A stretch of 64,000 nucleotides of DNA from Cryobacterium cryoconiti (GCF_004403065.1 NZ_SOHA01000001.1:114656-178655), one strand, 5' to 3'. Numbered from the stretch's first letter, positions 10,865 through 19,729 are shown. The notes: generated from the sequence alone by a model not told the origin. Translations and numbers: made by a program.

Positions 10865-12385
10865 CTAGTGGCCGCCGCCCAGGTTTCCGGCCAGGCGGCT
10901 GTGCATCGTCGAACTGGCTTCGTTCATGCCCTCGATCACCACACGCTTGCCGTGGCGTTCGTACTTGCTGGTGATGGCGTCGAGTGCGGCGACGGTCGAG
11001 GCATCCCAGATGTGGGAGTTCGCAACGTCGATCACGATGCGGTCCGGGTCGTCCGCGTATTCGAACTGGGTCGTGAGGTCGTTGCTGGAGGCGAAGAACA
11101 GAGCCCCGGTGACCGTGTAATAGGCGGTGGGAACGGGTTCGCCCTCGGGCAGGGTACGCTCCACATTCACGAAGTGGGCGACGCGGCGGGCGAACGCGAC
11201 CATGGCCACGAGCACCCCCACCATGACGCCGATGGCCAGGTTGTGGGTGAGCACGATCACGATCACGGTCGAGAGCATGACGCTGGTCTCGCTCTTGGGC
11301 ATGCGCTTGAGGGTGCTCCAGCGGATGCTGTGCCAGTCGAAGGTGAGGTAGGAAACGATGATCATGACCGACACCAGGGCGGCCATCGGAACGACGGCGA
11401 GTACGTCGCCGAGCCCGAGGACCAGGATCAGCAGGAAGACACCGGCAAGGAAGGTGGAGATGCGGGTGCGGGCACCGGAGGCCTTCACGTTGATCATGGT
11501 CTGACCGATCATGGCGCAGCCGCCCATGCCGCCGAAGAGGCCGGAGAGCATGTTGGAGACGCCCTGGCCCCAGGCTTCGCGCGTCTTGTGCGAGTGGGTG
11601 TCGGTGACCTCGTCGACGATTTTGGCGGCCATCAGCGATTCGAGGATGCCGACCATCGCCATACCGAGCGCGAACGGGGCGATGATCGTGAAGGTCTCCC
11701 AGGTCAACGGAACGTTCGGGATGAACAGTTCGGGCAGGCTCTCGGGAAGGTCGCCCTGATCGCCGATGGTCGGCACGTTGATCGCGATGACGACGGTGGC
11801 GATGGTCAGCACGACGATCGCCACCAGCGGCGCGGGAATGACCTTCGTGATGCGTGGCATCACGATCATGATGAGGATGCCGACCGCGACCAGCGGGTAG
11901 ACCATGAACGGCACATTCAGCAGCTGCGGCAATTGAGCCGTGAAGATCAGGATCGCCAGGGCGTTCACGAAGCCGACCATGACGCTGCGGGGGATGAATC
12001 GCATGATCTTGGCCACACCGATCACGGCCAGGATGATTTGGAAGACGCCGGCGAGGATGACGGTGGCGATGAAGTAGTCCATGCCGTAGTCACGCGCCAC
12101 TGGGGCGATGACGAGTGCGATGGCGCCGGTGGCGGCGGTGATCATCGCGGGCCGACCGCCGAGGAACGAGATGGACACGGCCATGACGAAGGATGAGAAC
12201 AGGCCGACGCGCGGGTCGACGCCGGCGATGATCGAGAACGCGATGGCTTCGGGGATGAGTGCCATGGCGACCACGAGGCCGGCGAGCACCTCCCGGGTGA
12301 GGATACGCGGTGTGCGCAGAGCGGTCATCACCGTCGGCTCGGCCTGATAGCGATTGGGCGCGGGTGTTTTCTGCAGAATAGCCAT
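10865..12385 (-). CDS. SulP-family anion transporter with STAS domain (copy 1)
   Basis: A 506-residue membrane protein. The hallmark SulP N-terminal region reads LAGLVVAMALIPEAIAFSIIAGVDPRVGLF, about 10-12 hydrophobic segments follow, and a C-terminal STAS domain spans about 430-506 (IDVANSHIWDASTVAALDAI). The family moves sulfate, bicarbonate or dicarboxylates, usually with Na+ or H+. It is well over 80% identical by eye to the second copy at 13001-14518. Divergent from the MerR regulator across a 198-bp gap containing a palindromic operator, which suggests direct control. Confidence 0.92.
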   Translation of the reverse strand: MAILQKTPAPNRYQAEPTVMTALRTPRILTREVLAGLVVAMALIPEAIAFSIIAGVDPRVGLFSSFVMAVSISFLGGRPAMITAATGAIALVIAPVARDYGMDYFIATVILAGVFQIILAVIGVAKIMRFIPRSVMVGFVNALAILIFTAQLPQLLNVPFMVYPLVAVGILIMIVMPRITKVIPAPLVAIVVLTIATVVIAINVPTIGDQGDLPESLPELFIPNVPLTWETFTIIAPFALGMAMVGILESLMAAKIVDEVTDTHSHKTREAWGQGVSNMLSGLFGGMGGCAMIGQTMINVKASGARTRISTFLAGVFLLILVLGLGDVLAVVPMAALVSVMIIVSYLTFDWHSIRWSTLKRMPKSETSVMLSTVIVIVLTHNLAIGVMVGVLVAMVAFARRVAHFVNVERTLPEGEPVPTAYYTVTGALFFASSNDLTTQFEYADDPDRIVIDVANSHIWDASTVAALDAITSKYERHGKRVVIEGMNEASSTMHSRLAGNLGGGH

Positions 12386-12523
12386 GGGGCCTCCAGCGAG
12401 GGGGTCTCAATGAGAAACCGGGATGGGAAAGGAAGAGGGGGAGGGGCGCCGCGATGCGCACGCCGACACTGCCACAGACGACAATGGGGGTGGGCTGACA
12501 TTGTGATATCAGCCGCCACCCGC

Positions 12524-12553
12524 AACACTACTCTAACGTTAGGGTTGGGTGTT
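12524..12553. promoter_or_regulatory. Candidate MerR operator
   Basis: The perfect palindrome CTAACGTTAG (12533-12542) is flanked almost symmetrically by AACAC (12524) and GTGTT (12549). It lies 31-60 bp upstream of the MerR-family gene and between it and the divergent sulP copy 1. No equivalent is seen upstream of sulP copy 2. Confidence 0.6.
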
Positions 12554-12583
12554 AGTCGATGAACAGAAGGATCGGGGATAACC

Positions 12584-12967
12584 GTGGATGCAGCGACGGG
12601 GACGATGCACATAGGCGAGCTGGCCGAGAAGACCGGATTGTCGTTGCGCACCATTCGTCACTACGACGAGATCGGCCTGCTCACGGCGTCCGGCCGCACC
12701 GAGGGCGGGTTCCGTCTGTATACACAGGACCACCTGTCGCGGCTGATCCTGATTCGCCGGATGAAGCCGCTCGGTTTCTCACTCGAGGAAATGATCGACC
12801 TGCTGACGATCATCGACACCCTCGAGGGTGGGGAGTCCGGATCGGACAACCCGGAGGTGCGGAACGAGCTGGGTGGGTTCATCAGCCAGGCCGTCGAACG
12901 GCGGGAAAAGCTGCAGGAGCAGCTGAACATGGCCGACGAATTCCTGGACCTGCTGCGCCGCCAGTAG
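12584..12967 (+). CDS. MerR-family transcriptional regulator
   Basis: A 127-residue protein. The N-terminal MerR winged helix (HIGELAEKTGLSLRTIRHYDEIGLL, wing EGGFRLYTQDHLSRL) is followed by a coiled-coil dimerisation helix (about 85-120). There is no Cys-rich effector loop, so it is not a metal or SoxR-type sensor. GTG at 12584 and ATG at 12605 are both possible starts. It lies between two SulP paralogues, divergent from one and convergent with the other, so anion-transport control is inferred. Confidence 0.85.
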   Translation: MDAATGTMHIGELAEKTGLSLRTIRHYDEIGLLTASGRTEGGFRLYTQDHLSRLILIRRMKPLGFSLEEMIDLLTIIDTLEGGESGSDNPEVRNELGGFISQAVERREKLQEQLNMADEFLDLLRRQ

Positions 12968-13000
12968 GGGCAACAGGCGTGCGACGCGGGTGCCCGGCGG

Positions 13001-14518
13001 CTACTCGCCGCCGAGGTTGCCGGCCAGGCGGGTGTGCATGGTGGCACTGGCGTCGTTGAGCCCGACGAGCACCACACGCTTGCCGTGACGCTCGTACTTG
13101 CTGGTGATCGCGTCGAGTGCGGCGACGGTCGAGGCATCCCAGATGTGGGAGCGGGTCATGTCGATCACAATGCGGTCGGGGTCGTCCGCATACTCGAACT
13201 GGGTGGTGAGGTCGTTGCTGGACGCGAAGAACAGCTCGCCGGTGACCGTGTAGTACGCCGTCGGCGTGCTCTCGTCCGCGGGCAGGGTGCGCTCCACGCT
13301 CACGAAGTGGGCGACCCGGCGGGCGAAGGCGACCATGGCCACGAGCACGCCCACGATCACGCCGATCGCGAGGTTGTGGGTGAGCACGACGACCACGACG
13401 GTGGAGACCATGACGGTCGTCTCGCTCAGGGGCATCCGTTTCAGGGTGGAGAAGCGGATGCTGTGCCAGTCGAAGGTCAGCACCGACACGATGATCATGA
13501 CGGCGACCAGGGCGGCCATCGGGATGATCGCGACCAGGTCGCCGAGGCCGACCACGAGGACCAGCAGGAACACGCCGGCGAGGAACGTGGAGATGCGCGT
13601 GCGGGCGCCGGAGGCCTTCACGTTGATCATGGTCTGGCCGATCATGGCGCAGCCGCCCATGCCGCCGAAGATGCCCGACAGCATGTTGGCGACGCCCTGG
13701 CCCCAGGCCTCGCGGCTCTTGCGGGAGTGGGTGTCGGTGATTTCGTCGACCAGTTTCGCGGTCATCAGGGACTCGAGCAGGCCCACGAGCGCCATTGCCA
13801 CGGCGTACGGGGCGATGATCGTGAAGGTGTCCCAGGTGAGCGGAACGTTGGGGATGAACAGTTCGGGCAGGCTCTTCGGCAGTTCGCCCTGATCGCCGAC
13901 GGTGGGCACGTTGATCGCCGTGACGACGACCGCCACGGTGAGCAGCACGATCGCGACGAGCGGCGCGGGCACGACCTTCGTGAGGCGGGGCATCACCACC
14001 ATGATCAGCAGTCCCACGGCGACCAGCAGGTAGACCATGAACGGCACTCCGAGTAGGTGGGGGAGCTGGGCCATGAAGATCAGGATCGCGAGGGAGTTGA
14101 CGAAGCCGACCATGACGCTGCGGGGGATGAACCGCATCACCTTGGCCACGCCGAGTACCCCGAGCACCACCTGGAAGACTCCGGCCAGGATGACCGTGGC
14201 GATGAAGTAGTCCATGCCGTACTCGCGGGCGACGGGGGCGATCACGAGTGCCACAGCGCCGGTCGCGGCGGTGATCATGGCCGGGCGTCCGCCGAGGAAC
14301 GCGATCGACACCGCCATGACGAACGAGGAGAACAGTCCGACGCGGGGATCGACGCCGGCGATGATCGAGAACGAGATCGCCTCCGGAATGAGCGCCATCG
14401 CCACGACGAGGCCGGCGAGAACCTCCCGGGTGAGCAGCCGCGGCGACCGCAGCGCGGTCATCACGGACGGTTCCGCCTGGTAGCGGCGGGGCGGGGCAGA
14501 GTTCGTGAGGATAGCCAT
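13001..14518 (-). CDS. SulP-family anion transporter with STAS domain (copy 2)
   Basis: A 505-residue close paralogue of the SulP at 10865-12385, with the same MAIL... start, membrane core and STAS end (DRIVIDMTRSHIWDASTVAALDAI). Differences are scattered conservative substitutions, and the N-terminal dozen residues diverge most. It runs tail-to-tail with the MerR gene (33 bp between stops). The frame stays open far upstream, but ATG 14518 is fixed by alignment to copy 1. About 230 bp upstream without genes hold no recognisable MerR operator, so regulation may differ from copy 1. Confidence 0.92.
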   Translation of the reverse strand: MAILTNSAPPRRYQAEPSVMTALRSPRLLTREVLAGLVVAMALIPEAISFSIIAGVDPRVGLFSSFVMAVSIAFLGGRPAMITAATGAVALVIAPVAREYGMDYFIATVILAGVFQVVLGVLGVAKVMRFIPRSVMVGFVNSLAILIFMAQLPHLLGVPFMVYLLVAVGLLIMVVMPRLTKVVPAPLVAIVLLTVAVVVTAINVPTVGDQGELPKSLPELFIPNVPLTWDTFTIIAPYAVAMALVGLLESLMTAKLVDEITDTHSRKSREAWGQGVANMLSGIFGGMGGCAMIGQTMINVKASGARTRISTFLAGVFLLVLVVGLGDLVAIIPMAALVAVMIIVSVLTFDWHSIRFSTLKRMPLSETTVMVSTVVVVVLTHNLAIGVIVGVLVAMVAFARRVAHFVSVERTLPADESTPTAYYTVTGELFFASSNDLTTQFEYADDPDRIVIDMTRSHIWDASTVAALDAITSKYERHGKRVVLVGLNDASATMHTRLAGNLGGE

Positions 14519-14746
14519 GAGGCCTTCCGGGATGCGGCGCTCGAGGCGGAGTCGGTGGAAACGCAGACTGGGGAGGTGGAGACGGTGTGAGCGCTGCTGT
14601 GCGCTGGGCGGCATCCTGCCGCAAGATACCAACAATACGCGGCGCCGGCCTCGCCGATTCGACCGGCGGTGGGGAGTTCTCCCCATCGACCGCACGCGCC
14701 CGGTGCCGGTAGTCTTCAGGGGTTGCGAACAACTGGGGGGCACGCG

Positions 14747-15778
14747 TTGGCTGATCATCTTGGAATGAACCCGGGGGAAGTGCAGAGCAGGGTCTCCGTG
14801 CTCCGCTCCCAACTGGCTTCTCTCGACGAAGCGGTGGTGACCCTCCGGCGTGCCAGGGACCTGTCCATGAATCCCCTTGCCCACGGCATCCTGCCCGGCC
14901 AGATGGTTCTCGCGCCGTGGTCCTTCGCGGGTGTGGCGCTGGCCCTGGTCGCGGTGGAGAGGGCCCGGACGCACGCGGATGAGCTCATCCGATCCCTGTC
15001 CGGCGAGGTCACCCAACAGATCGACGCGAGTGGATCGGGCGGTGCGGCAGGTTCGGCCGTCGGCCCGACTGTCTCCCGACGCGGCGGTGGCGGCTCGTTT
15101 CCGGCGGCAACGCCCACCCTGGAGGGTAACGCTTCGGGTTTCGTCGGCGGCAAGGCTGACAGTCACGGGGAGCTCAGGGTGGACTGGGACGGTGCGGCCT
15201 TGGACGCCGGTGCCGAGGCCAGCTATGGTGCCGAAGGCGAAGCATCCGTGGAGGCTTCCGCGTTCGGCCTGGTGGGCACAGCGAATGCGGAGGGGTTCGT
15301 CGGTGGCAAGGCCAACGCGGACGTGACGTACAGTCTCGATGCGGACGGGTACAAGAGCGCCGCTGACGCCAAGGCCATGGTTGGTGCCGAGGGATCGGCC
15401 GCCGTCGAGGTGGACATGGGCGACTACACCCACAAAACCGAAGTCTCCGGATATGCCAAGGCTGAGGCGAGCGCCGAGGCGGAGACGTACATCGGCCCCA
15501 ATGGCGTCAGTATGAAGGCCGGCGTCACTCTGCTGGCCGGAGTGGGAGCGAGCGTCGGCCAGTCGCTCACCTCGGACTACGGAACCATGAGCGTCGAAGT
15601 GGGCGCCGTGGCCGGTGTCGGGTTTGATGTCGCCGAGGAACTCAGCCTCACCTACGACAAGCTCGGCGCGAGCGTGGACCTCGGCGCTGCGCTGGGTGAG
15701 GGTGCGTCGCTTCAGGTGGATCTGTTCATCCACCCGCGGGCGATGGTCGATGACGTGCTCGAGACGTTCGGTTTCTAA
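14747..15778 (+). CDS. Secreted-effector-like protein: helical N-terminus plus Ala/Gly/Glu repeat domain, no toxin
   Basis: About 343 residues from TTG 14747, or 337 from ATG 14765. TTG is preferred because GGGGGG lies 6 nt upstream, like the GGGGGACAC leaders of two other genes here. Residues about 1-95 look helical and WXG100/LXG-like (EVQSRVSVLRSQLASLDEAV). From about 125 onward it is Ala/Gly/Glu-rich with alternating small residues (ASAEAETYIGPNGVSMKAG), the pattern seen before toxin domains in actinobacterial polymorphic toxins. Here the protein simply ends, and no nuclease or other toxin domain is visible. No signal peptide is seen. A type VII substrate or structural remnant is inferred. 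Confidence 0.7.
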   Translation: MADHLGMNPGEVQSRVSVLRSQLASLDEAVVTLRRARDLSMNPLAHGILPGQMVLAPWSFAGVALALVAVERARTHADELIRSLSGEVTQQIDASGSGGAAGSAVGPTVSRRGGGGSFPAATPTLEGNASGFVGGKADSHGELRVDWDGAALDAGAEASYGAEGEASVEASAFGLVGTANAEGFVGGKANADVTYSLDADGYKSAADAKAMVGAEGSAAVEVDMGDYTHKTEVSGYAKAEASAEAETYIGPNGVSMKAGVTLLAGVGASVGQSLTSDYGTMSVEVGAVAGVGFDVAEELSLTYDKLGASVDLGAALGEGASLQVDLFIHPRAMVDDVLETFGF

Positions 15779-15811
15779 TGCTCGACAACCAGGATCACAG
15801 GTGAGAAGAGA

Positions 15812-16303
15812 ATGACTACATTTCAGTTTCCCAGCACGGAATTTCCCGCTTTGCCGACGATTGCGCTGGAGAGCCCGGACCAGTGGGAGCCGATGGACGT
15901 CGGTACGGCACTGCTCGCGATCGGTCGCACCGTGCCGGCCGGGCTCTTCCGGCCGAACGTCTGCGTCACCATGGAACGCTTCGCCGGCGTTCTCGACATC
16001 GCGGGACCGGCGGATGCCGTGATCGCCAAGTTCGCGAGTCTGGACGAGTTCGCGGAGGTCGGTCGGGAACTCCTGACCGTTTCCGGGTTCGACGCGTTTC
16101 GGATGGAGGGTGGCTTTCACTCGACTGAGGCGGGAACGATCTTCCAGGCCGTATACCTGGTCTGCGTCGTGCAGGGTGGGTTCACGGATGTCGTGCAGGC
16201 GGTTGCGTCCTGCACGGCCTCCGAAACGGACACGATGGTTCCGGAGATCCGGTCGATCCTGACGAGCATCCAGGTGTCCCGCGGCGAAGTGATTTCGCAC
16301 TAG
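15812..16303 (+). CDS. LpqN/PsbP (DcrB)-like protein
   Basis: A 163-residue protein with the alternating strand pattern of the LpqN/DcrB/PsbP fold. A 'PDQWEPMDV' opening is followed by FRPNVCVTMERF, a central FDAFRMEGGF strand and a terminal EIRSILTSIQV helix. There is no signal peptide or lipobox, so unlike mycobacterial LpqN it is probably cytoplasmic or carried by a partner. It starts 33 bp after the effector-like gene with GAGAAGAGA upstream and likely forms an operon with it. PsbP-like proteins in other secretion systems act as effector chaperones; that role is inferred. Confidence 0.6.
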   Translation: MTTFQFPSTEFPALPTIALESPDQWEPMDVGTALLAIGRTVPAGLFRPNVCVTMERFAGVLDIAGPADAVIAKFASLDEFAEVGRELLTVSGFDAFRMEGGFHSTEAGTIFQAVYLVCVVQGGFTDVVQAVASCTASETDTMVPEIRSILTSIQVSRGEVISH

Positions 16304-16370
16304 TGTTGCGTTCACTTGCAGATCGGCCGTTCGGCACGACAAATCACAGCACACTCACTCGGGGGACACA

Positions 16371-16718
16371 ATGACCATGCAGACGGATTCGGGAAACGCG
16401 GCCGGATATCCCGGCCAGACCCCCACTCCTGCCACGACCGGCAACGGAATGGCCATCGCTGGACTCGTTCTCGCGTTCCTGCCGCTCTTGAACGTCGCCG
16501 GCCTCGTCCTGTCGATCATCGGGCGCAGGGCGGCCCGTCGGGAAAATCGGTCCGCAGTGATCGGCACCCTCGGAATCGTCATCAGCTGCGTGTCGATTGT
16601 CTTCAACCTGATCATGGTCGTGATTGCGATTGTGCTCTTGAGCTACACCGTGGCTCAGTGCGGCGACCTGGGTCCCGGCACCCACCTCGTCGACGGCGTC
16701 ACCTACACCTGCGGCTAG
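16371..16718 (+). CDS. DUF4190-type small membrane protein
   Basis: A 115-residue protein. A Pro/Gly/Thr-rich cytoplasmic N-terminus is followed by two hydrophobic segments (about 24-48 and 60-90) around a basic RRAARRENR loop, the DUF4190 signature, and a short extracytoplasmic tail with two Cys (about 97 and 114). GGGGGACACA precedes the ATG. Third gene of the putative effector/LpqN-like set; function unknown. Confidence 0.75.
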   Translation: MTMQTDSGNAAGYPGQTPTPATTGNGMAIAGLVLAFLPLLNVAGLVLSIIGRRAARRENRSAVIGTLGIVISCVSIVFNLIMVVIAIVLLSYTVAQCGDLGPGTHLVDGVTYTCG

Positions 16719-16742
16719 CGGGAGCCGGCGAAACCGGGCGCG

Positions 16743-16888
16743 TCACCGCAGCAGCATCGCGGCCAGCCGGTCGGACTGCTGCATCGACAGGGCGAGCACC
16801 ACGTTGCCGAGGATCTTGAGATCGGCGACCGTGCCCTGAGCTTGCTGGGATTTCGCGGGGGACGCAGCACCTCCGGTTCAGCGGGCAT
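16743..16888 (-). pseudogene. Possible frameshifted small-gene remnant
   Basis: On the minus strand an ATG at 16888 opens MPAEPEVLRPP. A different frame then reads convincingly as protein (VADLKILGNVVLALSMQQSD...) to a TGA at 16743. Joining them needs one frameshift at a run of five C. The downstream frame has no start codon of its own. I do not recognise the family. Confidence 0.25.
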
Positions 16889-16903
16889 CCGTCGTCGTGG
16901 CAC

Positions 16904-16935
16904 AGAAAAAGCCCCGGCCAGGTGACCGGGGCTTC
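16904..16935 (-). terminator. Rho-independent terminator of isocitrate lyase
   Basis: A 9-bp stem (AAGCCCCGG / CCGGGGCTT) has an 8-nt loop. Read on the minus strand it is followed by TTTTT, a textbook intrinsic terminator 18 nt after the aceA stop. Confidence 0.9.
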
Positions 16936-16952
16936 TTCTGGTGACGGCTCGG

Positions 16953-18569
16953 TTACGAGTGGCTGAGAGCCGGTTCCTCGAACTGGTTCATCGTGTTGTT
17001 CGTGCCGCCGGCCTTCAGTGCGGCCTCGCCGGCGAAGTACTCCTTGTGGTTGTCGCCGATGTCGGAGCCGGACATGTTCTGGTGCTTGACCGTTGCGATC
17101 CCCTCACGGATCTCGCGACGCTGCACGCCCTTGACGTAGGCGAGCATGCCCTGGTCGGCGAAGTAGCCCTTGGCCAGGTCGTCGGTGGACAGCGCGGCCG
17201 TGTGGTAGGTCGGCAGAGTGATGAGGTGGTGGAAGATGCCGGCCTCGGCCGAGCCGTCGCGCTGGAAGGTGCGGATGCTCTCGTCGGCGATCTGAGCGAG
17301 CTCGGTCTCGTCGTAGCTGACGCTCATGAGCTTGGCGCGGTCGTAGGCCGACACGTCCTTGCCCTCGGCGAGCATGTTGTCGTAAGCCTGCTGACGGAAG
17401 TTGAGGGTCCAGTTGAACGACGGGCTGTTGTTGTAGACCAGCTTCGCGTTCGGGATGACCTTGCGCACCTCGTTCATCATTCCGGCGATCTGGGCGACGT
17501 GCGGCTTCTCGGTCTCGATCCAGAGCAGGTCGGCGCCGTTCTGCAGCGACGTGATGCTGTCGAGCACGCAGCGGGCCTCGCCGGTGCCCTGACGGAACTG
17601 GAACAGGTTGCTGGCGAGACGCTTGGGGCGCAGCAGCTTGCCGTCGCGCTTGATGACGACGTCCCCGTTGCCCAGCTCGGCCTCGGTGATCTCGTCGACG
17701 TCGAGGAAAGAGTTGTACTGGTCGCCCAGGTCGCCGGGCTGGTACGTCACGGCGAGCTTCTGGGTCAGGCCGGCGCCGAGCGAGTCGGTGCGCGAGACGA
17801 TGATGCCGTTGTCGATCCCGAGCTCGAGGAACGCGTACCGCACGGCGTTGATCTTCGCGATGAAGTCTTCGTGGGGAACCGTGACCTTGCCGTCCTGGTG
17901 ACCGCACTGCTTCTCGTCCGAGACCTGGTTCTCGATCTGGATGGCGCAGGCGCCGGCCTCGATCATCTTCTTGGCCAGGAGATACGTGGCCTCGGGATTG
18001 CCGAAACCGGCGTCGATGTCCGCGATGATCGGAACGACGTGGGTCTCGTAGTTGTCGATCTGGTCCTGGATTGCGGCGGCCTTGGCGTCGTTCCCGGCGG
18101 TGCGGGCGCTGTCGAGGGCGGTGAAGAGCAGGTCCAGCTCGCGGGCGTCGGCCTGGCGGAGGAAGGTGTAGAGCTCCTCGACCAGCGCGGGAACGGCGGT
18201 CTTCTCGTGCATGGACTGGTCGGGAAGCGGGCCGAAGTCGCTGCGGAGGGCGGCGACCATCCAGCCGGACAGGTACAGGTAGCGCTTGTTCGTCGTCTTC
18301 AGGTGCTTCTTGATCGAGATCATCTTCTGCTGGCCGATGAAGCCGTGCCACACCCCGAGGGACTGCGTGTAGACGGAGGAGTCAGCGTCGTACTCGGCCA
18401 TGTCTTTGCGCATGATGTCGGCGGTGTACTGCGCGATCTCGAGGCCGGTCTTGAAACGGTTCTGGGCACGCATGCGGGCGACCGACTCCGGGTTGATCGC
18501 ATCCCAGCTGCTTCCGGCCGCGTTCTTGAGAGCTTCGACGGCCTTGGTGTCATCTTGATAGAGGGTCAT
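16953..18569 (-). CDS. aceA: Isocitrate lyase
   Basis: This 538-residue enzyme cleaves isocitrate to glyoxylate and succinate, the first step of the glyoxylate shunt for growth on acetate or fatty acids. The catalytic KQCGH motif (C222) and the metal-site IIADIDAGFGN are present. Length and the KQCGHQDGKVTVP variant match the long type found in Pseudomonas and fungi, not the 430-residue type of Corynebacterium and Mycobacterium. ATG 18569 is chosen over an ATG 6 nt upstream because AAGGA then lies at the correct 6-nt spacing. No malate synthase is next to it. Ends at an intrinsic terminator. Confidence 0.95.
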   Translation of the reverse strand: MTLYQDDTKAVEALKNAAGSSWDAINPESVARMRAQNRFKTGLEIAQYTADIMRKDMAEYDADSSVYTQSLGVWHGFIGQQKMISIKKHLKTTNKRYLYLSGWMVAALRSDFGPLPDQSMHEKTAVPALVEELYTFLRQADARELDLLFTALDSARTAGNDAKAAAIQDQIDNYETHVVPIIADIDAGFGNPEATYLLAKKMIEAGACAIQIENQVSDEKQCGHQDGKVTVPHEDFIAKINAVRYAFLELGIDNGIIVSRTDSLGAGLTQKLAVTYQPGDLGDQYNSFLDVDEITEAELGNGDVVIKRDGKLLRPKRLASNLFQFRQGTGEARCVLDSITSLQNGADLLWIETEKPHVAQIAGMMNEVRKVIPNAKLVYNNSPSFNWTLNFRQQAYDNMLAEGKDVSAYDRAKLMSVSYDETELAQIADESIRTFQRDGSAEAGIFHHLITLPTYHTAALSTDDLAKGYFADQGMLAYVKGVQRREIREGIATVKHQNMSGSDIGDNHKEYFAGEAALKAGGTNNTMNQFEEPALSHS

Positions 18570-18590
18570 GTGCATTCCTTCGACGTTGAA

Positions 18591-18750
18591 TTGTGCAGAG
18601 CTGGTGTTGTGCAGGGCTTGACGTGCAGAGCGCTGGACGGCTGTTCCGGCGGCCCGTTTTCGGCTGCTACATGAAGACTGACGCAAGAACAGGGGCTCTT
18701 CTCCGGGATTCGGTGCAGAATTTTGGCGATTCTTCTTCTTTTGAGAAGAA
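18591..18750 (-). promoter_or_regulatory. aceA upstream region with direct repeats and a palindrome
   Basis: Three spaced direct repeats (TTGTGCAGAG at 18591, TTGTGCAGGG at 18607, CGTGCAGAG at 18622) recur every 15-16 bp just upstream of aceA. A perfect inverted repeat TTCTTCT-TTTG-AGAAGAA spans 18733-18750. Both are candidate regulator sites for acetate or glucose control. No gene is supported between 18570 and 18894. Confidence 0.45.
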
Positions 18751-18894
18751 ATCCCCGTGCGGGCCGAATTGTGACCCGGAAGTAGCCGTCATGGACGGCT
18801 GGACAGGCGCAGACACAGCCGCCGCGGTCGAGACAGGGACTGCGCGACTAGGCTTGTCCGCGGAAGAAGTCATCTTTTTCGCCAGGAGGAACAG

Positions 18895-19611
18895 TTGAGC
18901 AGCCAGAGAGACGACCTCGAGGTTGCTCCGGATTCCCTTCCGGCCGCCGGAGCGGCTTCGAGGAGGGCGCACCACAGGGTGCTGACGCGACTCGTGGTGC
19001 TCGCGGTCTTCGTCGTCGTCGCGATCATCGTGGCGATCGTGGTGCCGGTGCCCGGCCCCGAGCAGATCCGCGCCATCGCCGACAGTGCCGGAACCGCGGG
19101 AGGCGTAGCTTTTCTCCTGGGCTATGCGGTACTCACACTGACGCCGCTGCCGAAGAACGTCCTCGGCATGGCGGCCGGACTGACCTGGGGCTTCGCCGGC
19201 GGCTCACTGCTCGTCTACGCAGGCTCCCTGCTTGGCGCGACGCTTGCTTTCGTGATCGGACGCTCGCTCGGACGAGACGCGGTCGAACGTTTCACGGGGG
19301 CGCGGGTGGCCCGGGTCGACGAGCTGCTTCGCCGTCACGGACTCGCCACGGTGATCGGGGCCCGGCTCATCCCCGTGCTACCGTTCACCGCCATCAACTA
19401 CGCCGCGGGCCTGACCGCCGTGCGGCGCGGCGACTACGCGCTCGGCACGGCCATCGGCATCATCCCGGGTACCCTCGCCTACGTCGCCCTCGGGGCCGTC
19501 GGGCTGGAACTGGGCTGGCCGTTCTGGATCGCCGTCGGCGTTCTCGGCGGCCTGACCGTGCTCGGATTGTTCCTCGCCCGCCGGGCGCGGCGCACCACCC
19601 ACTCCCGGTGA
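18895..19611 (+). CDS. TVP38/TMEM64 (VTT-domain) membrane protein
   Basis: A 238-residue protein of the DedA-like superfamily. An N-terminal transmembrane helix at about 30-55 is followed by the VTT core with the motif PLPKNVLGMAAGLTWGFAGG and the reentrant region GARLIPVLPFTAINYAAGL. Members are proposed lipid scramblases or transporters. The TTG at 18895 is chosen because AGGAGGA lies 4 nt upstream and no ATG fits. Divergent from aceA. Confidence 0.88.
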   Translation: MSSQRDDLEVAPDSLPAAGAASRRAHHRVLTRLVVLAVFVVVAIIVAIVVPVPGPEQIRAIADSAGTAGGVAFLLGYAVLTLTPLPKNVLGMAAGLTWGFAGGSLLVYAGSLLGATLAFVIGRSLGRDAVERFTGARVARVDELLRRHGLATVIGARLIPVLPFTAINYAAGLTAVRRGDYALGTAIGIIPGTLAYVALGAVGLELGWPFWIAVGVLGGLTVLGLFLARRARRTTHSR

Positions 19612-19703
19612 TCACGCCGAATGTCTCGTGACACGGGGAATCGCCGCACGGTAGACGGTCTCCCGGTGCCGGAGCCGGTTAAGTCGTCTGGGTGGTGCAC
19701 AAG

Positions 19704-19719
19704 ATACCCTAGGGGGTAT
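19704..19719. promoter_or_regulatory. CstR/CsoR-type operator 1
   Basis: ATACCC-TAGG-GGGTAT, 11 nt upstream of the rhodanese lipoprotein start and overlapping a TATATT -10-like element (19717-19722). First of four sites with the same half-sites and 4-nt spacing in this window. Confidence 0.8.
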
Positions 19720-19729
19720 ATTGGGTAGC

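Noticed and set aside
13001..16354. 1117-codon extension of SulP copy 2
   Set aside because: Copy 1 fixes the start at 14518. The upstream part is antisense to the effector-like and LpqN-like genes.
18593..18898. Plus-strand open frame (about 100 codons) in the aceA upstream region
   Set aside because: No protein-like features or ribosome-binding site. It overlaps putative regulatory repeats, and the real downstream gene starts at 18895 in another frame.
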